A stretch of DNA of 7,896 nucleotides from Bacteroidetes bacterium SW_11_45_7 (GCA_003022985.1 PXTV01000043.1:7859-15754); one strand, 5' to 3'; shown: positions 1-6,981, counted from the stretch's first letter. The notes: generated by a model not told the origin, from the letters alone. A program made the numbers and translations.

Positions 1-102
1 CAGAAGTGCCCCAAAAGCAAAGACGAAGAAAGGCAACGTACTAAGCCAGCGCGAGCTCATTGCTGCAATTAACTTTTGGTTGAGGCTGCTCAGCATTCTC
101 AT
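1..102 (-). CDS. N-terminal fragment of membrane/exported protein in the Bat operon (partial)
   Basis: The first 34 codons of a gene that runs off the left edge. The start codon overlaps the DUF58 stop in an ATGA (99-102), which indicates translational coupling. The visible protein starts MRMLSSLNQKLIAAMSSRW and is followed by a hydrophobic stretch (about residues 20-34, with LPFFVFAFGALL), so it has a signal peptide or N-terminal membrane segment. An internal ATG at 58-60 would give a more conventional signal peptide (MSSRWLSTLPFF...) and is an alternative start. In Bacteroidota Bat loci the gene after moxR and the DUF58 gene is commonly a membrane protein of poorly known function, followed by the VWA proteins BatA and BatB. 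That is the likely class here, but too little is visible to name a family. Confidence 0.6.
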   Translation of the reverse strand, partial: MRMLSSLNQKLIAAMSSRWLSTLPFFVFAFGALL

Positions 103-974
103 CGCTTCTTTTCACGCGTTTTAAAGAATCCCATAAGGGATTTCACATAGGAATCACTTGTACTGATACTTACAAGATCAGCTCCACTTCTGTGAAAGTT
201 GCGTTTGGTCATCGCCAGATTGTCATCGAACCATTTGCGGTACTGCTCGCGCACTTTGGCACTTGCTGTATCCAGCCAGATATAACTGCTGCTTTCAGCA
301 TCTGCTACACGGGCCAAACCGATGTTGGGGAGGTTCCGCTCGCGCTCATCGTACACGTGAATGCCCACCAGATCGTGTCGCTTGTTGGCAATTGTAATGG
401 CGTCTTTATAGCCATTGTCCATGAAATCGGACATTATGAACACGATGCTCCTTTTTTTCATCACCCCGTTCAGAAAGCGCAATGCTTCGTTGATGTTGGT
501 TCCCTTGTCCTGTGGATCGAAATCCAGGAGCTCTCGAATGATCCGCAGAATGTGACCTTTCCCTTTTTTGGGCGGTATGAATTTTTCCACCTGGTCGCTA
601 AAAAAAATGACGCCCACTTTGTCGTTGTTCGTGATGGCCGAGAACGAGAGTACAGCGCAAATTTCCGTGATCATCTCGTTTTTCATTTGATGCTGTGTAC
701 CGAAAAATGCAGAAGCGCTTACATCCACCATCAGCATGAGCGTGAGCTCGCGTTCTTCTTCGAAAATTTTTACATGTGGTTGTCCGGTTCGAGCTGTTAC
801 GTTCCAGTCGATGGTGCGGATGTCATCGCCAATCTGGTATTCCCGTACCTCGCTGAACGACATGCCGCGGCCCTTAAAAGCGCTATGGTATTCCCCGGCA
901 AAGATGTGGTTGGAGATACCGCGCGTTTTGATCTCGATTTTGCGGACTTTTTTGAGGAGCTCGCTGGTTTCCAA
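99..974 (-). CDS. DUF58 domain protein (VWA-like, MoxR partner)
   Basis: A 291-residue DUF58-family protein. The N-terminal part (residues 5-75) carries the Bacteroidota form of the family, including KGRGMSFSEVREYQIGDD and IDWNVTAR around residues 35-62. The following VWA-like domain has an intact MIDAS-type metal site: DVSAS (84-88), Thr159 in KGTN, and Asp183 in MSDF. The start is TTG at 972-974. An in-frame TGA lies four codons upstream, and the next ATG (codon 38) would remove conserved sequence, so TTG is the only sensible start. No transmembrane helix is evident, so it probably acts at the cytoplasmic face. It lies 70 bases downstream of the MoxR ATPase and overlaps the next gene by ATGA, consistent with one operon. 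DUF58 proteins are thought to work with MoxR ATPases in envelope or stress functions. The exact substrate is unknown. Confidence 0.93.
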   Translation of the reverse strand: METSELLKKVRKIEIKTRGISNHIFAGEYHSAFKGRGMSFSEVREYQIGDDIRTIDWNVTARTGQPHVKIFEEERELTLMLMVDVSASAFFGTQHQMKNEMITEICAVLSFSAITNNDKVGVIFFSDQVEKFIPPKKGKGHILRIIRELLDFDPQDKGTNINEALRFLNGVMKKRSIVFIMSDFMDNGYKDAITIANKRHDLVGIHVYDERERNLPNIGLARVADAESSSYIWLDTASAKVREQYRKWFDDNLAMTKRNFHRSGADLVSISTSDSYVKSLMGFFKTREKKR

Positions 975-1044
975 GGTGCCTGGTCAAATAGTATTGAAGA
1001 TGATAAATAGAAAAGGAATTCGTCCCTTATAAGCAAATAGCCTG

Positions 1045-2055
1045 TCAGGGAACTTCTACATGATTGAGGACTTGGTTGATGACCTCATCGCTGTCGATGT
1101 TTTCAGCTTCAGCCTCATAAGTGAGGCCAACCCTGTGTCTCAGGACATCGTGGGCAATGGCCCTCACATCTTCAGGCACCACATAGCCGCGCCTTTTGAT
1201 AAAGGCAAATGCCTTTGCTGCTTGGGCCAGCGAAATGCTGGCTCTTGGCGAACCGCCAAAGCTGATCAGGTTTTGCACATCGGGCAGATTGAACTTTTGC
1301 GGTTCCCGAGTGGCGAAAACAATGTCCAGGATATACTGCTCGATCTTATCATCCATATACACTTGTTGCACAACTTCCCGCGCATCGAGGATGCGCTGCG
1401 GCTCAACTACGGGCTGGATCTGGGACGAATCACCGCTGATGTTCTGCCGCATAATGAAGCGTTCCTCATCCTGGCTCGGGTAGGTGATAACAGCTTTGAT
1501 CATGAAGCGATCCACTTGTGCCTCGGGCAGGGGATAGGTCCCTTCTTGCTCAATGGGGTTCTGGGTTGCCATAACCAGGAAAGGTTTGAGCATGTCGAAC
1601 GTTTCATCGCCAATGGTGACCTGTCGTTCTTGCATGGCTTCGAGTAATGCGCTTTGCACTTTGGCGGGAGCCCGGTTGATCTCATCGGCAAGGACGAAGT
1701 TGGCAAAGATGGGCCCTTTGCGAACAGTGAACTTGTTCTCGGGCTGATTGTAGATCATCGTACCGATCAAGTCAGCCGGTAGCAGGTCCGGTGTGAATTG
1801 TATCCTGTTAAAGTCTGCGTTAATGGCTTTGGACAAGGAGTTAATGGCCAATGTTTTGGCGAGGCCGGGAACACCTTCCAGGAGGATATGTCCCTGTGAG
1901 AGAAGAGCAATCAGTAAGCGCTCCACCATGTATTTCTGCCCCACGATTACCTTGTCCATCTCCTGATGCAGCTGATCGATGAATGCGCTCTCGAGGTGGA
2001 TCTTCTCGTTGAGCTGTCTGATATCACTCGTTGCTTGTTCTTGTTGTTGGTCCAT
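1045..2055 (-). CDS. moxR: MoxR-family AAA+ ATPase
   Basis: A 336-residue AAA+ ATPase of the MoxR family, full length. Visible motifs: Walker A GVPGLAKT (61-68), Walker B VLADEIN (121-127), sensor 1 ATQNP (163-167), arginine finger region EAQVDRF (178-184), sensor 2 GGSPRAS (267-273, Arg271), then the C-terminal lid helical domain. The start is ATG at 2053-2055. It is the first gene of a leftward operon with DUF58 and an exported protein. MoxR ATPases are cytoplasmic chaperone-like enzymes that couple ATP hydrolysis to maturation or insertion of partners carrying VWA domains. In Bacteroidota the linked genes are the Bat (Bacteroides aerotolerance) set. The family call is secure. The specific client is inference. 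Confidence 0.96.
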   Translation of the reverse strand: MDQQQEQATSDIRQLNEKIHLESAFIDQLHQEMDKVIVGQKYMVERLLIALLSQGHILLEGVPGLAKTLAINSLSKAINADFNRIQFTPDLLPADLIGTMIYNQPENKFTVRKGPIFANFVLADEINRAPAKVQSALLEAMQERQVTIGDETFDMLKPFLVMATQNPIEQEGTYPLPEAQVDRFMIKAVITYPSQDEERFIMRQNISGDSSQIQPVVEPQRILDAREVVQQVYMDDKIEQYILDIVFATREPQKFNLPDVQNLISFGGSPRASISLAQAAKAFAFIKRRGYVVPEDVRAIAHDVLRHRVGLTYEAEAENIDSDEVINQVLNHVEVP

Positions 2056-2095
2056 AGGATGGTTTTTGAGCTGTTAGAAGGTCAAAAGACGGGGC

Positions 2096-2103
2096 CAAAA
2101 ATA
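2096..2103 (-). promoter_or_regulatory. Candidate -7 box for the moxR operon
   Basis: On the minus strand this reads TATTTTTG, a perfect match to the Bacteroidota -7 consensus TAnnTTTG, 41 bases before the moxR ATG. That implies a leader of about 30-35 bases. I see no TTG at the usual -33 spacing, so the call rests on one short motif in AT-rich DNA. Confidence 0.4.
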
Positions 2104-2209
2104 ATACCCTTTTTATTGACACGTGAAGAATGATTGCCAATTCATTTCAACGATAGTAAGGCCTTTTAATTGGATGGCATCTTGATTTTTACAGCAGAAG
2201 AAAGGGAAA

Positions 2210-2224
2210 TGATCAAGTTGATCA
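2210..2224. repeat. 15-base palindrome, possible operator
   Basis: TGATCAA-G-TTGATCA: two 7-base arms that are exact reverse complements around a single central base, followed on the plus strand by a run of A. The one-base centre rules out an RNA hairpin of this full length, so if functional it would be a dimeric DNA-binding site. It lies about 155 bases upstream of moxR, far for a classical operator. No regulator is identified. Confidence 0.35.
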
Positions 2225-2304
2225 AAAAAACAGATTCACCATTAACAGTGCTTTAACACATTGATTGTAAAGCAAGAGAATTTTCTCCGGGATAGCTAAT
2301 GTGA

Positions 2305-2979
2305 TTAAAGGCCGTTGAAGGAGATCCCGAGTGAAAAGGGGGTGACGTCAGGACCTTTTGCATCTTCAAAAACACCGGACAAGCCGTAATAGGCAATGAC
2401 GTTGATGCTTGAATAACCGATGCGAAAAGTGGGCCCATACCGGAAATTGAAGAGATTCTCAAAGTTCTGCACCTTGACTTTCTTGGTGATGGTGCCATCT
2501 GAAGTGATCTTGTCAACATCGTATTTCTTTTTCGAATGGGCATCGAAGAGCCAACCTCCTTTAAAGCCAATTGCTACTTTGAAACTGTTGCCTTTTTTGT
2601 CCGGCTTTGTGCGCATGCGTAGTTCGATGGGCACCTCAAGGTAGTTGAGAGCGAGCTTATTGTTCTTGAAATCGCGGATGATCCTGCCCCCCTCACCTCG
2701 TTGTTCGGATTTGGGCTCAAAAACAGCTTCTCCTGAAGCACTATCCTGACCGATCACCCCATTGGAGAAAATGCTGCTATGACCATAACCAATGCCGGGA
2801 GCAAAGCTGAAGATCGAGTTCTCGCCAAACTTAAAATCGTACATGATGTAGATATTAGCCCCTCGCGAATACCATTTGGTATCAAAGTCTTGCCCGTTAG
2901 TAAGCTTTGCTTGATGGAACCAGTTGTCAAATGTAAATTGAGCGATAACACGGTCGCTGCTAATAGCTATAGTTTTCAT
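2305..2979 (-). CDS. Outer-membrane beta-barrel protein (PF13568-like), signal peptide apparently missing
   Basis: A 224-residue protein resembling the small porin-like outer membrane barrels of Bacteroidota. Alternating aromatic/hydrophobic strands are seen throughout, for example WYSRGANIYIMYDF (36-49), SIFSFAPGIGYG (55-66), the family-typical YLEVPIELRMRT (113-124), FKVAIGFKGGWLF (133-145) and YGPTFRIGY (181-189). It has no cysteine. The N-terminus is odd: MKTIAIS leads directly into SSDRVIAQFTFDNWF, which looks like the start of a mature barrel, with no hydrophobic signal core. An in-frame TGA lies two codons before the ATG, and the other two frames do not supply a leader. Either the signal peptide was lost by deletion, there is a sequence error, or the gene is decaying. 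It lies 76 bases downstream of the Omp28 gene and may have its own promoter. Confidence 0.75.
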   Translation of the reverse strand: MKTIAISSDRVIAQFTFDNWFHQAKLTNGQDFDTKWYSRGANIYIMYDFKFGENSIFSFAPGIGYGHSSIFSNGVIGQDSASGEAVFEPKSEQRGEGGRIIRDFKNNKLALNYLEVPIELRMRTKPDKKGNSFKVAIGFKGGWLFDAHSKKKYDVDKITSDGTITKKVKVQNFENLFNFRYGPTFRIGYSSINVIAYYGLSGVFEDAKGPDVTPFSLGISFNGL

Positions 2980-3001
2980 AAGTCATGGCTTCCGTTGCTT
3001 G

Positions 3002-3009
3002 CAAATGTA
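3002..3009 (-). promoter_or_regulatory. Candidate -7 box for the barrel gene
   Basis: The minus strand reads TACATTTG, a perfect TAnnTTTG match, 22 bases before the ATG at 2979. No well-spaced -33 TTG was found. If real, the transcript would start close to the ATG, so the N-terminus could not extend upstream. Confidence 0.35.
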
Positions 3010-3055
3010 ATCTTTTCAGTTATTATTCTGCGTTTTGGGTTCAAGAATCAGTGTT

Positions 3056-3934
3056 TTATTCTACACTTTCTTTTGTGCCCTGCAGTATGGTTTTGGATGA
3101 ACCAGATCGGGCCACAAATGCTACAACTTTGCAATTATCGGCAACCCATTCTTTTGGTAACTCTTTTCGGTATGATTCGATTATTGTACGCCCCTGTTCC
3201 AGGTTCTCATTAAGACTTGTGCCTTTGGCATTGGTAAGTGTGCCCACAAGCACATGTTTCTGGGTGTAGTTTGTGTCGTACTCACCGCCCCCTAAAGCTT
3301 GTTTTGTTATAATATCATTTTCAATGATGGCAATCGTTAACCTGTTGAGTTGATTTTCCGGTGAGGTATAATGAACACGAACTTCAACAGAAAGACTACG
3401 TGTGCTATCTTCATAACGTGTTGACAGGGACATATTAACGGGTGTTGAGGATTGTGTTCGTTGGGAGATGTAATTCGCCCATTTTCCTGTTCCCAGGACT
3501 AGATTGCTCTCACCTGAAAATTGTTTACGATCAATACTTGCAGCAGGACGCCCGGTAAAAGGACTTAGTAAATTGTTAAGAGCTTTTGCTTCATCTGTCC
3601 GTAAATCCCGTTCGTTGCCATAAGGCAAAGTAAAATAACTACTACTATCATGATAGCCCAACACAATAAGATTTTCGTATTTTTTGAGAAAATTATCAAT
3701 TAAAGTATCTGCCTCAGGACAATTAGGGCAGCCAACACCGGTAAACTCTTCCAGGACCACACGTTTTTGCTGCGGAGCTTCAATTTCTGATGCCACATAA
3801 GTGGAATCCTTAAAGGCCCTTCTCTCATTTGTCAATTGGATATCGGGTCCTTTTTCAGTGCATGACGGAAGGATCATTACCGCCAGGAGAGCCAACATCC
3901 CCGGTTGCCGCCAAGCCGATTGATAGTGTTTCAT
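3056..3934 (-). CDS. Omp28-family lipoprotein with thioredoxin-like CPNC motif
   Basis: A 292-residue lipoprotein of the Omp28-related family, named for a Porphyromonas gingivalis outer membrane protein. The N-terminus is a lipoprotein signal: positive MKHYQSAWRQ, hydrophobic MLALLAVMI, then LPSC with the lipidation Cys at 25. A thioredoxin-like half follows, with VVLEEFTGVGCPNCPEA (59-75) holding Cys69 and Cys72, and GRPAASIDR (128-136) whose Pro130 is in the place expected for the cis-proline loop. The C-terminal half is beta-rich, and a third mature cysteine lies at 268. It starts 16 bases after the DUF6029 stop, so the two are very probably cotranscribed. The protein should sit on the periplasmic or outer face of an envelope membrane. 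A redox role is inferred from CPNC and the neighbours. The family's biochemical activity is not settled. Confidence 0.88.
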   Translation of the reverse strand: MKHYQSAWRQPGMLALLAVMILPSCTEKGPDIQLTNERRAFKDSTYVASEIEAPQQKRVVLEEFTGVGCPNCPEADTLIDNFLKKYENLIVLGYHDSSSYFTLPYGNERDLRTDEAKALNNLLSPFTGRPAASIDRKQFSGESNLVLGTGKWANYISQRTQSSTPVNMSLSTRYEDSTRSLSVEVRVHYTSPENQLNRLTIAIIENDIITKQALGGGEYDTNYTQKHVLVGTLTNAKGTSLNENLEQGRTIIESYRKELPKEWVADNCKVVAFVARSGSSKTILQGTKESVE

Positions 3935-3950
3935 ATCTTGCTGATTAATC

Positions 3951-5555
3951 TTAAAAACTCGATGTCAGCCGCAACTTGAAACCGTTAAAAGCGGGTTCAT
4001 AACGGCATACCCCACCAGTACAAATAACGCCCTCAACTTGTTTGGTATAGCTAAGCGAAAGACGGTGTCTTTGGTAAACAAACGATGTTGTAAAGGAATA
4101 ATAATGTTGCTTTTCAGTTGATGTGGGTGGGTTGGGATCGTAATTGTACATATCGGACACCGACACCGTAAAGTAAGGTGCAATACTGAATTCAACTAAT
4201 CCATACACCCAGTCACCGTAATCCTGTTCTGTGAATTGTTGCTGGAATTCCATGCGGATCGATTTTCTGCGATCAATGTTATAATTAAACTCCAAAAATG
4301 GCGAGAAGGCATGCACCATGCTTGCGCCTTTCCCTTCGTAGAATACTTGATCGTAATCGATATATTGCCCACCTATTAAGCCCTTCCATTTTCTGGAGGT
4401 ATTCAGTTCCAAATCCGCATAAATTTCCCGGAAAAGTTCTTCATAATCAAAAGCCCGAACTTCTGAATAAGCGGCATTAATTGTGTAGCCCTTTTTGGGT
4501 GTATAGGTGATATTGCCACTTCCTGCCAATTCTTCTAATTCCTGGGTGGCTGCCACGTATCTTGCCGGAAGACGGAGGGAATTTTGTTTGGAAACGGGCG
4601 GCACATAGCTGATCATGCCATCCAGCAATTTTTCATTGGGCGAGGTCCGAAAGACGAAATCCTCTGTCCGCTTGAACTTCAACCCGGCTCCCAATCCTCT
4701 TTGGGAGTAGGTAAGGGTGCTGTAGACCACTGATCCCGGCCGATTGACAAGTTTTTGATCGGCATTGTAAATGGCTTCGCTGGTTTTTCTTGCTCCCTCA
4801 ATGTACCAACTGACGTTGCCTATGTTTAAGCGATTGTACAGCGAATAGGCAAATGTGTTGTATTTTGGAACAAAGCGGTCTTCTTCATCATAGGATTCAA
4901 TTGTGTTCACTATGAAGTTCATCGAATTCTGATCAAGTGTTCTGTTAACGACAGAACCGCCCGGCAGCAAACTGATGTCCTCACTGAGCGTAATGCTGCC
5001 TTCTGCATTCAATCCTTTGATAATGGGATTGTAGAGACTGACAAATGATCGAAAAGGTTTGAGCCTGTTTTTCTGCATGCCGGTAAATGCCTTGACTGTC
5101 CAATTTTTCAGGAAGTCGTACTCGAGATGGAGCCCTAAAGTTGCATTGTCTATGCCCAGCGCTCTGTCCTGATAAGATCTGAATGTAATGCCGCTGCCGA
5201 ATTGATCGTAAAAGTAGCCGCCCGTTATGGTGAGGTTATTAAATGTTTTGCGCAAATAGAAGCGACCGATGCCCAGGGCCGTGTAGGGCGTTCCCGGGTC
5301 GTGCAGATTCGAATTGTTAAACACGTCCAGCCGTATACCGGCCTCAAGTTGATGTTTGTAGTTCCTATAGTCAAGGTTGAGCCATGCGTCTGTGGATGAA
5401 AGGAGATTGTTGTAATGAGGGGTGTTCGATGCACCTATTGAGGTGTCGCGTTGATAGAACTCGCTGTTCAATTCCAGACCACCGGAGAAGGACCCTTGTG
5501 CAAAGAGAAGAGGACTTGCTATTACAAATAGCAATATGATGCTAAAATGACGCAT
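3951..5555 (-). CDS. DUF6029-family outer-membrane barrel-like protein
   Basis: A 534-residue protein resembling the DUF6029 family of Bacteroidota. From ATG 5555 it has a clean signal peptide, MRHFSIILLFVIASPLLFA, with likely cleavage before Gln20. The rest consists of many amphipathic, aromatic-rich beta strands and ends in LRLTSSF with a terminal Phe, as expected for a protein inserted by the BAM machinery. Its only two cysteines form CTGGVC at residues 512-517, near the C-terminus. The open frame extends to a GTG at 5576, but a -7 box overlaps that area (5579-5586) and the signal peptide is better from ATG 5555, so I chose the latter. It heads a leftward operon with the Omp28 lipoprotein and diverges from the TlpA gene. 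It is probably an outer membrane channel or partner of Omp28. The function is unknown. Confidence 0.85.
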   Translation of the reverse strand: MRHFSIILLFVIASPLLFAQGSFSGGLELNSEFYQRDTSIGASNTPHYNNLLSSTDAWLNLDYRNYKHQLEAGIRLDVFNNSNLHDPGTPYTALGIGRFYLRKTFNNLTITGGYFYDQFGSGITFRSYQDRALGIDNATLGLHLEYDFLKNWTVKAFTGMQKNRLKPFRSFVSLYNPIIKGLNAEGSITLSEDISLLPGGSVVNRTLDQNSMNFIVNTIESYDEEDRFVPKYNTFAYSLYNRLNIGNVSWYIEGARKTSEAIYNADQKLVNRPGSVVYSTLTYSQRGLGAGLKFKRTEDFVFRTSPNEKLLDGMISYVPPVSKQNSLRLPARYVAATQELEELAGSGNITYTPKKGYTINAAYSEVRAFDYEELFREIYADLELNTSRKWKGLIGGQYIDYDQVFYEGKGASMVHAFSPFLEFNYNIDRRKSIRMEFQQQFTEQDYGDWVYGLVEFSIAPYFTVSVSDMYNYDPNPPTSTEKQHYYSFTTSFVYQRHRLSLSYTKQVEGVICTGGVCRYEPAFNGFKLRLTSSF

Positions 5556-5578
5556 AAAACGCACAAATACGTACACAA

Positions 5579-5611
5579 CAAATCTAAAAAAATTTCCTCC
5601 GGCCTTGTCAA
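5579..5611 (-). promoter_or_regulatory. Promoter of the DUF6029-Omp28 operon
   Basis: On the minus strand TTG (5609-5611) is followed after 22 bases by TAGATTTG (5579-5586), a perfect TAnnTTTG -7 box. Both elements and the spacing fit the Bacteroidota housekeeping promoter. The transcript should start about 5-7 bases further, near 5573, leaving a leader of under 20 bases to ATG 5555. This supports that start over GTG 5576. Confidence 0.55.
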
Positions 5612-5672
5612 TTTACTTGAACCAATAAAATGACGTACTTTGATGCATGTTATTGTCCCAAAAATTGCTGCT

Positions 5673-6209
5673 ATGAAAATCATATCCTGCTGGAGAAAAA
5701 GAAGTACAATTTTATTTATGGTATTTTTTTTCGTTTTGACTGCCTGGCATTTACCAAATCATCATAATCCCGGCAATCAAGAACTGCCCGATGTAACAAT
5801 CACGAACCTCGATGGTGAAAAAACCGATATACGCCAATTTGGTAAAAATGATAAGATTAGTGTGATCAGTTTTTGGGCCACTTGGTGTAAACCGTGTAAA
5901 AAGGAGCTGTCAAACCTGTCAAGCCTTTATCCTGAATGGAAGGACAAGTATAATGTGGAAATTGTTGCTGTGTCCACTGATGATTCGCGAAACCGTTCCA
6001 ATGTTGTGACTTACGTTAACGGCCAGGCATGGGATTTTGAGGTTTTGTTGGATAGCAATCAAAAACTAAAACGAGCGCTGAATTTTCAGGCAATTCCTTA
6101 TACCGTATTGCTCGATAAAAATGGCAAAATTGCTTATACCCACAAGGGTTATGTATCGGGTGATGAATATGTCCTGGAAGATAAGATCAAGCAACTTGTG
6201 AACAAGTAG
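5673..6209 (+). CDS. TlpA-family thioredoxin-like thiol:disulfide oxidoreductase
   Basis: A 178-residue thioredoxin-fold protein of the TlpA/ResA type. It has an N-terminal basic stretch (RKR at 8-10) and a hydrophobic segment (about 11-25, STILFMVFFFVLTAW), acting as signal peptide or anchor. Then come the redox site FWATWCKPCKKE (68-79, Cys72 and Cys75), the domain core VEIVAVSTDD, and the cis-proline in AIPYTVLLDKNGKIAY (Pro142). Such proteins act in the periplasm as disulfide reductases or exchange partners. The frame opens at TTG 5640 and ATG 5643, but ATG 5673 gives the more usual signal sequence. It is the only rightward gene here, divergent from DUF6029-Omp28 and convergent with the T9SS protein gene. 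The two upstream starts would only lengthen the cytoplasmic tail. Its likely partners are the cysteine-pair proteins beside it (inference). Confidence 0.93.
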   Translation: MKIISCWRKRSTILFMVFFFVLTAWHLPNHHNPGNQELPDVTITNLDGEKTDIRQFGKNDKISVISFWATWCKPCKKELSNLSSLYPEWKDKYNVEIVAVSTDDSRNRSNVVTYVNGQAWDFEVLLDSNQKLKRALNFQAIPYTVLLDKNGKIAYTHKGYVSGDEYVLEDKIKQLVNK

Positions 6210-6255
6210 CAATTCCTCACTTCGTAAAATGATCAACGCTGGCAAAAGGGGGTGA

Positions 6256-6981
6256 TTAACGGGCTTTGGAAACCGACTTGGTCATTAACACCCTATTGTT
6301 ATCACCGTAAACGCGAACCGTGTAAATGCCTTTTTTGAGATCTTGCATGTTCAGCCGGTTAATGATGGCATTGGGTTCAGCCCGGTGAGTGAGTACTTTA
6401 CTGCCAAGAATGTTATAGACAGCGATTTTTTTGATGTCCTGATTGCCTTGATTCTTGACTTGAAGATAATCCTCTACAGGATTGGGATAGATGTTTATCG
6501 ATGATGCGGCATTGGCTCTGAGCTTTTCAGAGGTTTCATTCGTAGAAGTGACTTGCTCAGTTCGATAATGAATATAACTTACAGTTGCTGCACTATCCCT
6601 GTCTACATAGACTTTTACCTTTACGTAAGCTTGTCCTGTATTTTCTTTGTTGATGAAATGGACATCGAGTTTTGTAGTGTCGTTAGCCGGGAGCACGAAC
6701 CCCTGAGAGTCTATTGAAGGAGCATAACATTGATTCTTGTCGCAAATTTGGGTTCCGCCAAAATTTGAAGGATAATTCTCCACGGTTCGCTCCCATACGA
6801 TGGTAATAGGATCGCTTGATTGGCTGGCTATGTTGCCGTAAGCTACGGAAACGTTCTTGTCAGAACTCGCTTTAACAGTAAACGTATCCTCAAGGACAGT
6901 ATATACTTGGGCATTTGCAGTGTTGAGGAAAAGCAAAAGGTTGATAGAAACGAGTAGGGGTATAAGACGTTTTGTAAGCAT
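6256..6981 (-). CDS. T9SS type A sorting domain protein (small secreted protein)
   Basis: A 241-residue exported protein. The signal peptide is MLTKRLIPLLVSINLLLFLN, cleaved probably after TANA (residue 24, before Gln). The middle (25-145) looks like a beta-sandwich domain with a cysteine pair ICDKNQCYAP (Cys80, Cys85), the only cysteines in the protein. After a short linker the C-terminal ~80 residues are a classic type A T9SS sorting domain: INIYPNPVEDYLQV (162-175), IAVYNILGSKVL (186-197), LNMQDLKKGIYTVRVY (210-225), VLMTKSVSKA near the end. It should cross the outer membrane through the type IX system and be anchored or released at the surface. The start is ATG 6981. It converges on the TlpA gene with only 46 bases between the stops. 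The function of the mature domain is unknown. Confidence 0.9.
   Translation of the reverse strand: MLTKRLIPLLVSINLLLFLNTANAQVYTVLEDTFTVKASSDKNVSVAYGNIASQSSDPITIVWERTVENYPSNFGGTQICDKNQCYAPSIDSQGFVLPANDTTKLDVHFINKENTGQAYVKVKVYVDRDSAATVSYIHYRTEQVTSTNETSEKLRANAASSINIYPNPVEDYLQVKNQGNQDIKKIAVYNILGSKVLTHRAEPNAIINRLNMQDLKKGIYTVRVYGDNNRVLMTKSVSKAR

Larger units (their letters stand above)
2056..2304. other. Intergenic region between barrel gene and moxR
   Basis: A 249-base gap without a credible gene on either strand. It carries the 3' flank of the beta-barrel gene, the presumed moxR promoter near its left end, and a near-perfect palindrome at 2210-2224. I found no convincing hairpin with a U-tract to terminate the barrel gene. 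Confidence 0.6.

Noticed and set aside
192..1010. Long plus-strand open frame (272 codons) opposite DUF58
   Set aside because: Exactly antisense to a strongly conserved DUF58 gene. The translation has no family features and is explained by codon bias of the real gene.
797..1036. Minus-strand 79-codon frame bridging the moxR-DUF58 gap
   Set aside because: Out of frame with DUF58 and mostly overlapping it. The Ser/Arg/Ala-rich composition is typical of a shifted frame.
1060..1647. Plus-strand open frame (195 codons) opposite moxR
   Set aside because: Antisense shadow of a gene with all AAA+ motifs intact. No recognisable protein features.
2251..2272. CTTTA...TAAAG imperfect hairpin downstream of the barrel gene
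   Set aside because: Short bulged stem and no U-tract, so not supportable as a terminator.
2779..3269. Plus-strand open frames across the barrel and Omp28 genes
   Set aside because: Overlap two minus-strand genes with clear family features. No promoter or protein signature of their own.
6194..6207. Inverted repeat ACTTGT-GA-ACAAGT at the end of tlpA
   Set aside because: Two-base loop and no T-run after it, lying inside codons. Unlikely to be a terminator and probably chance.
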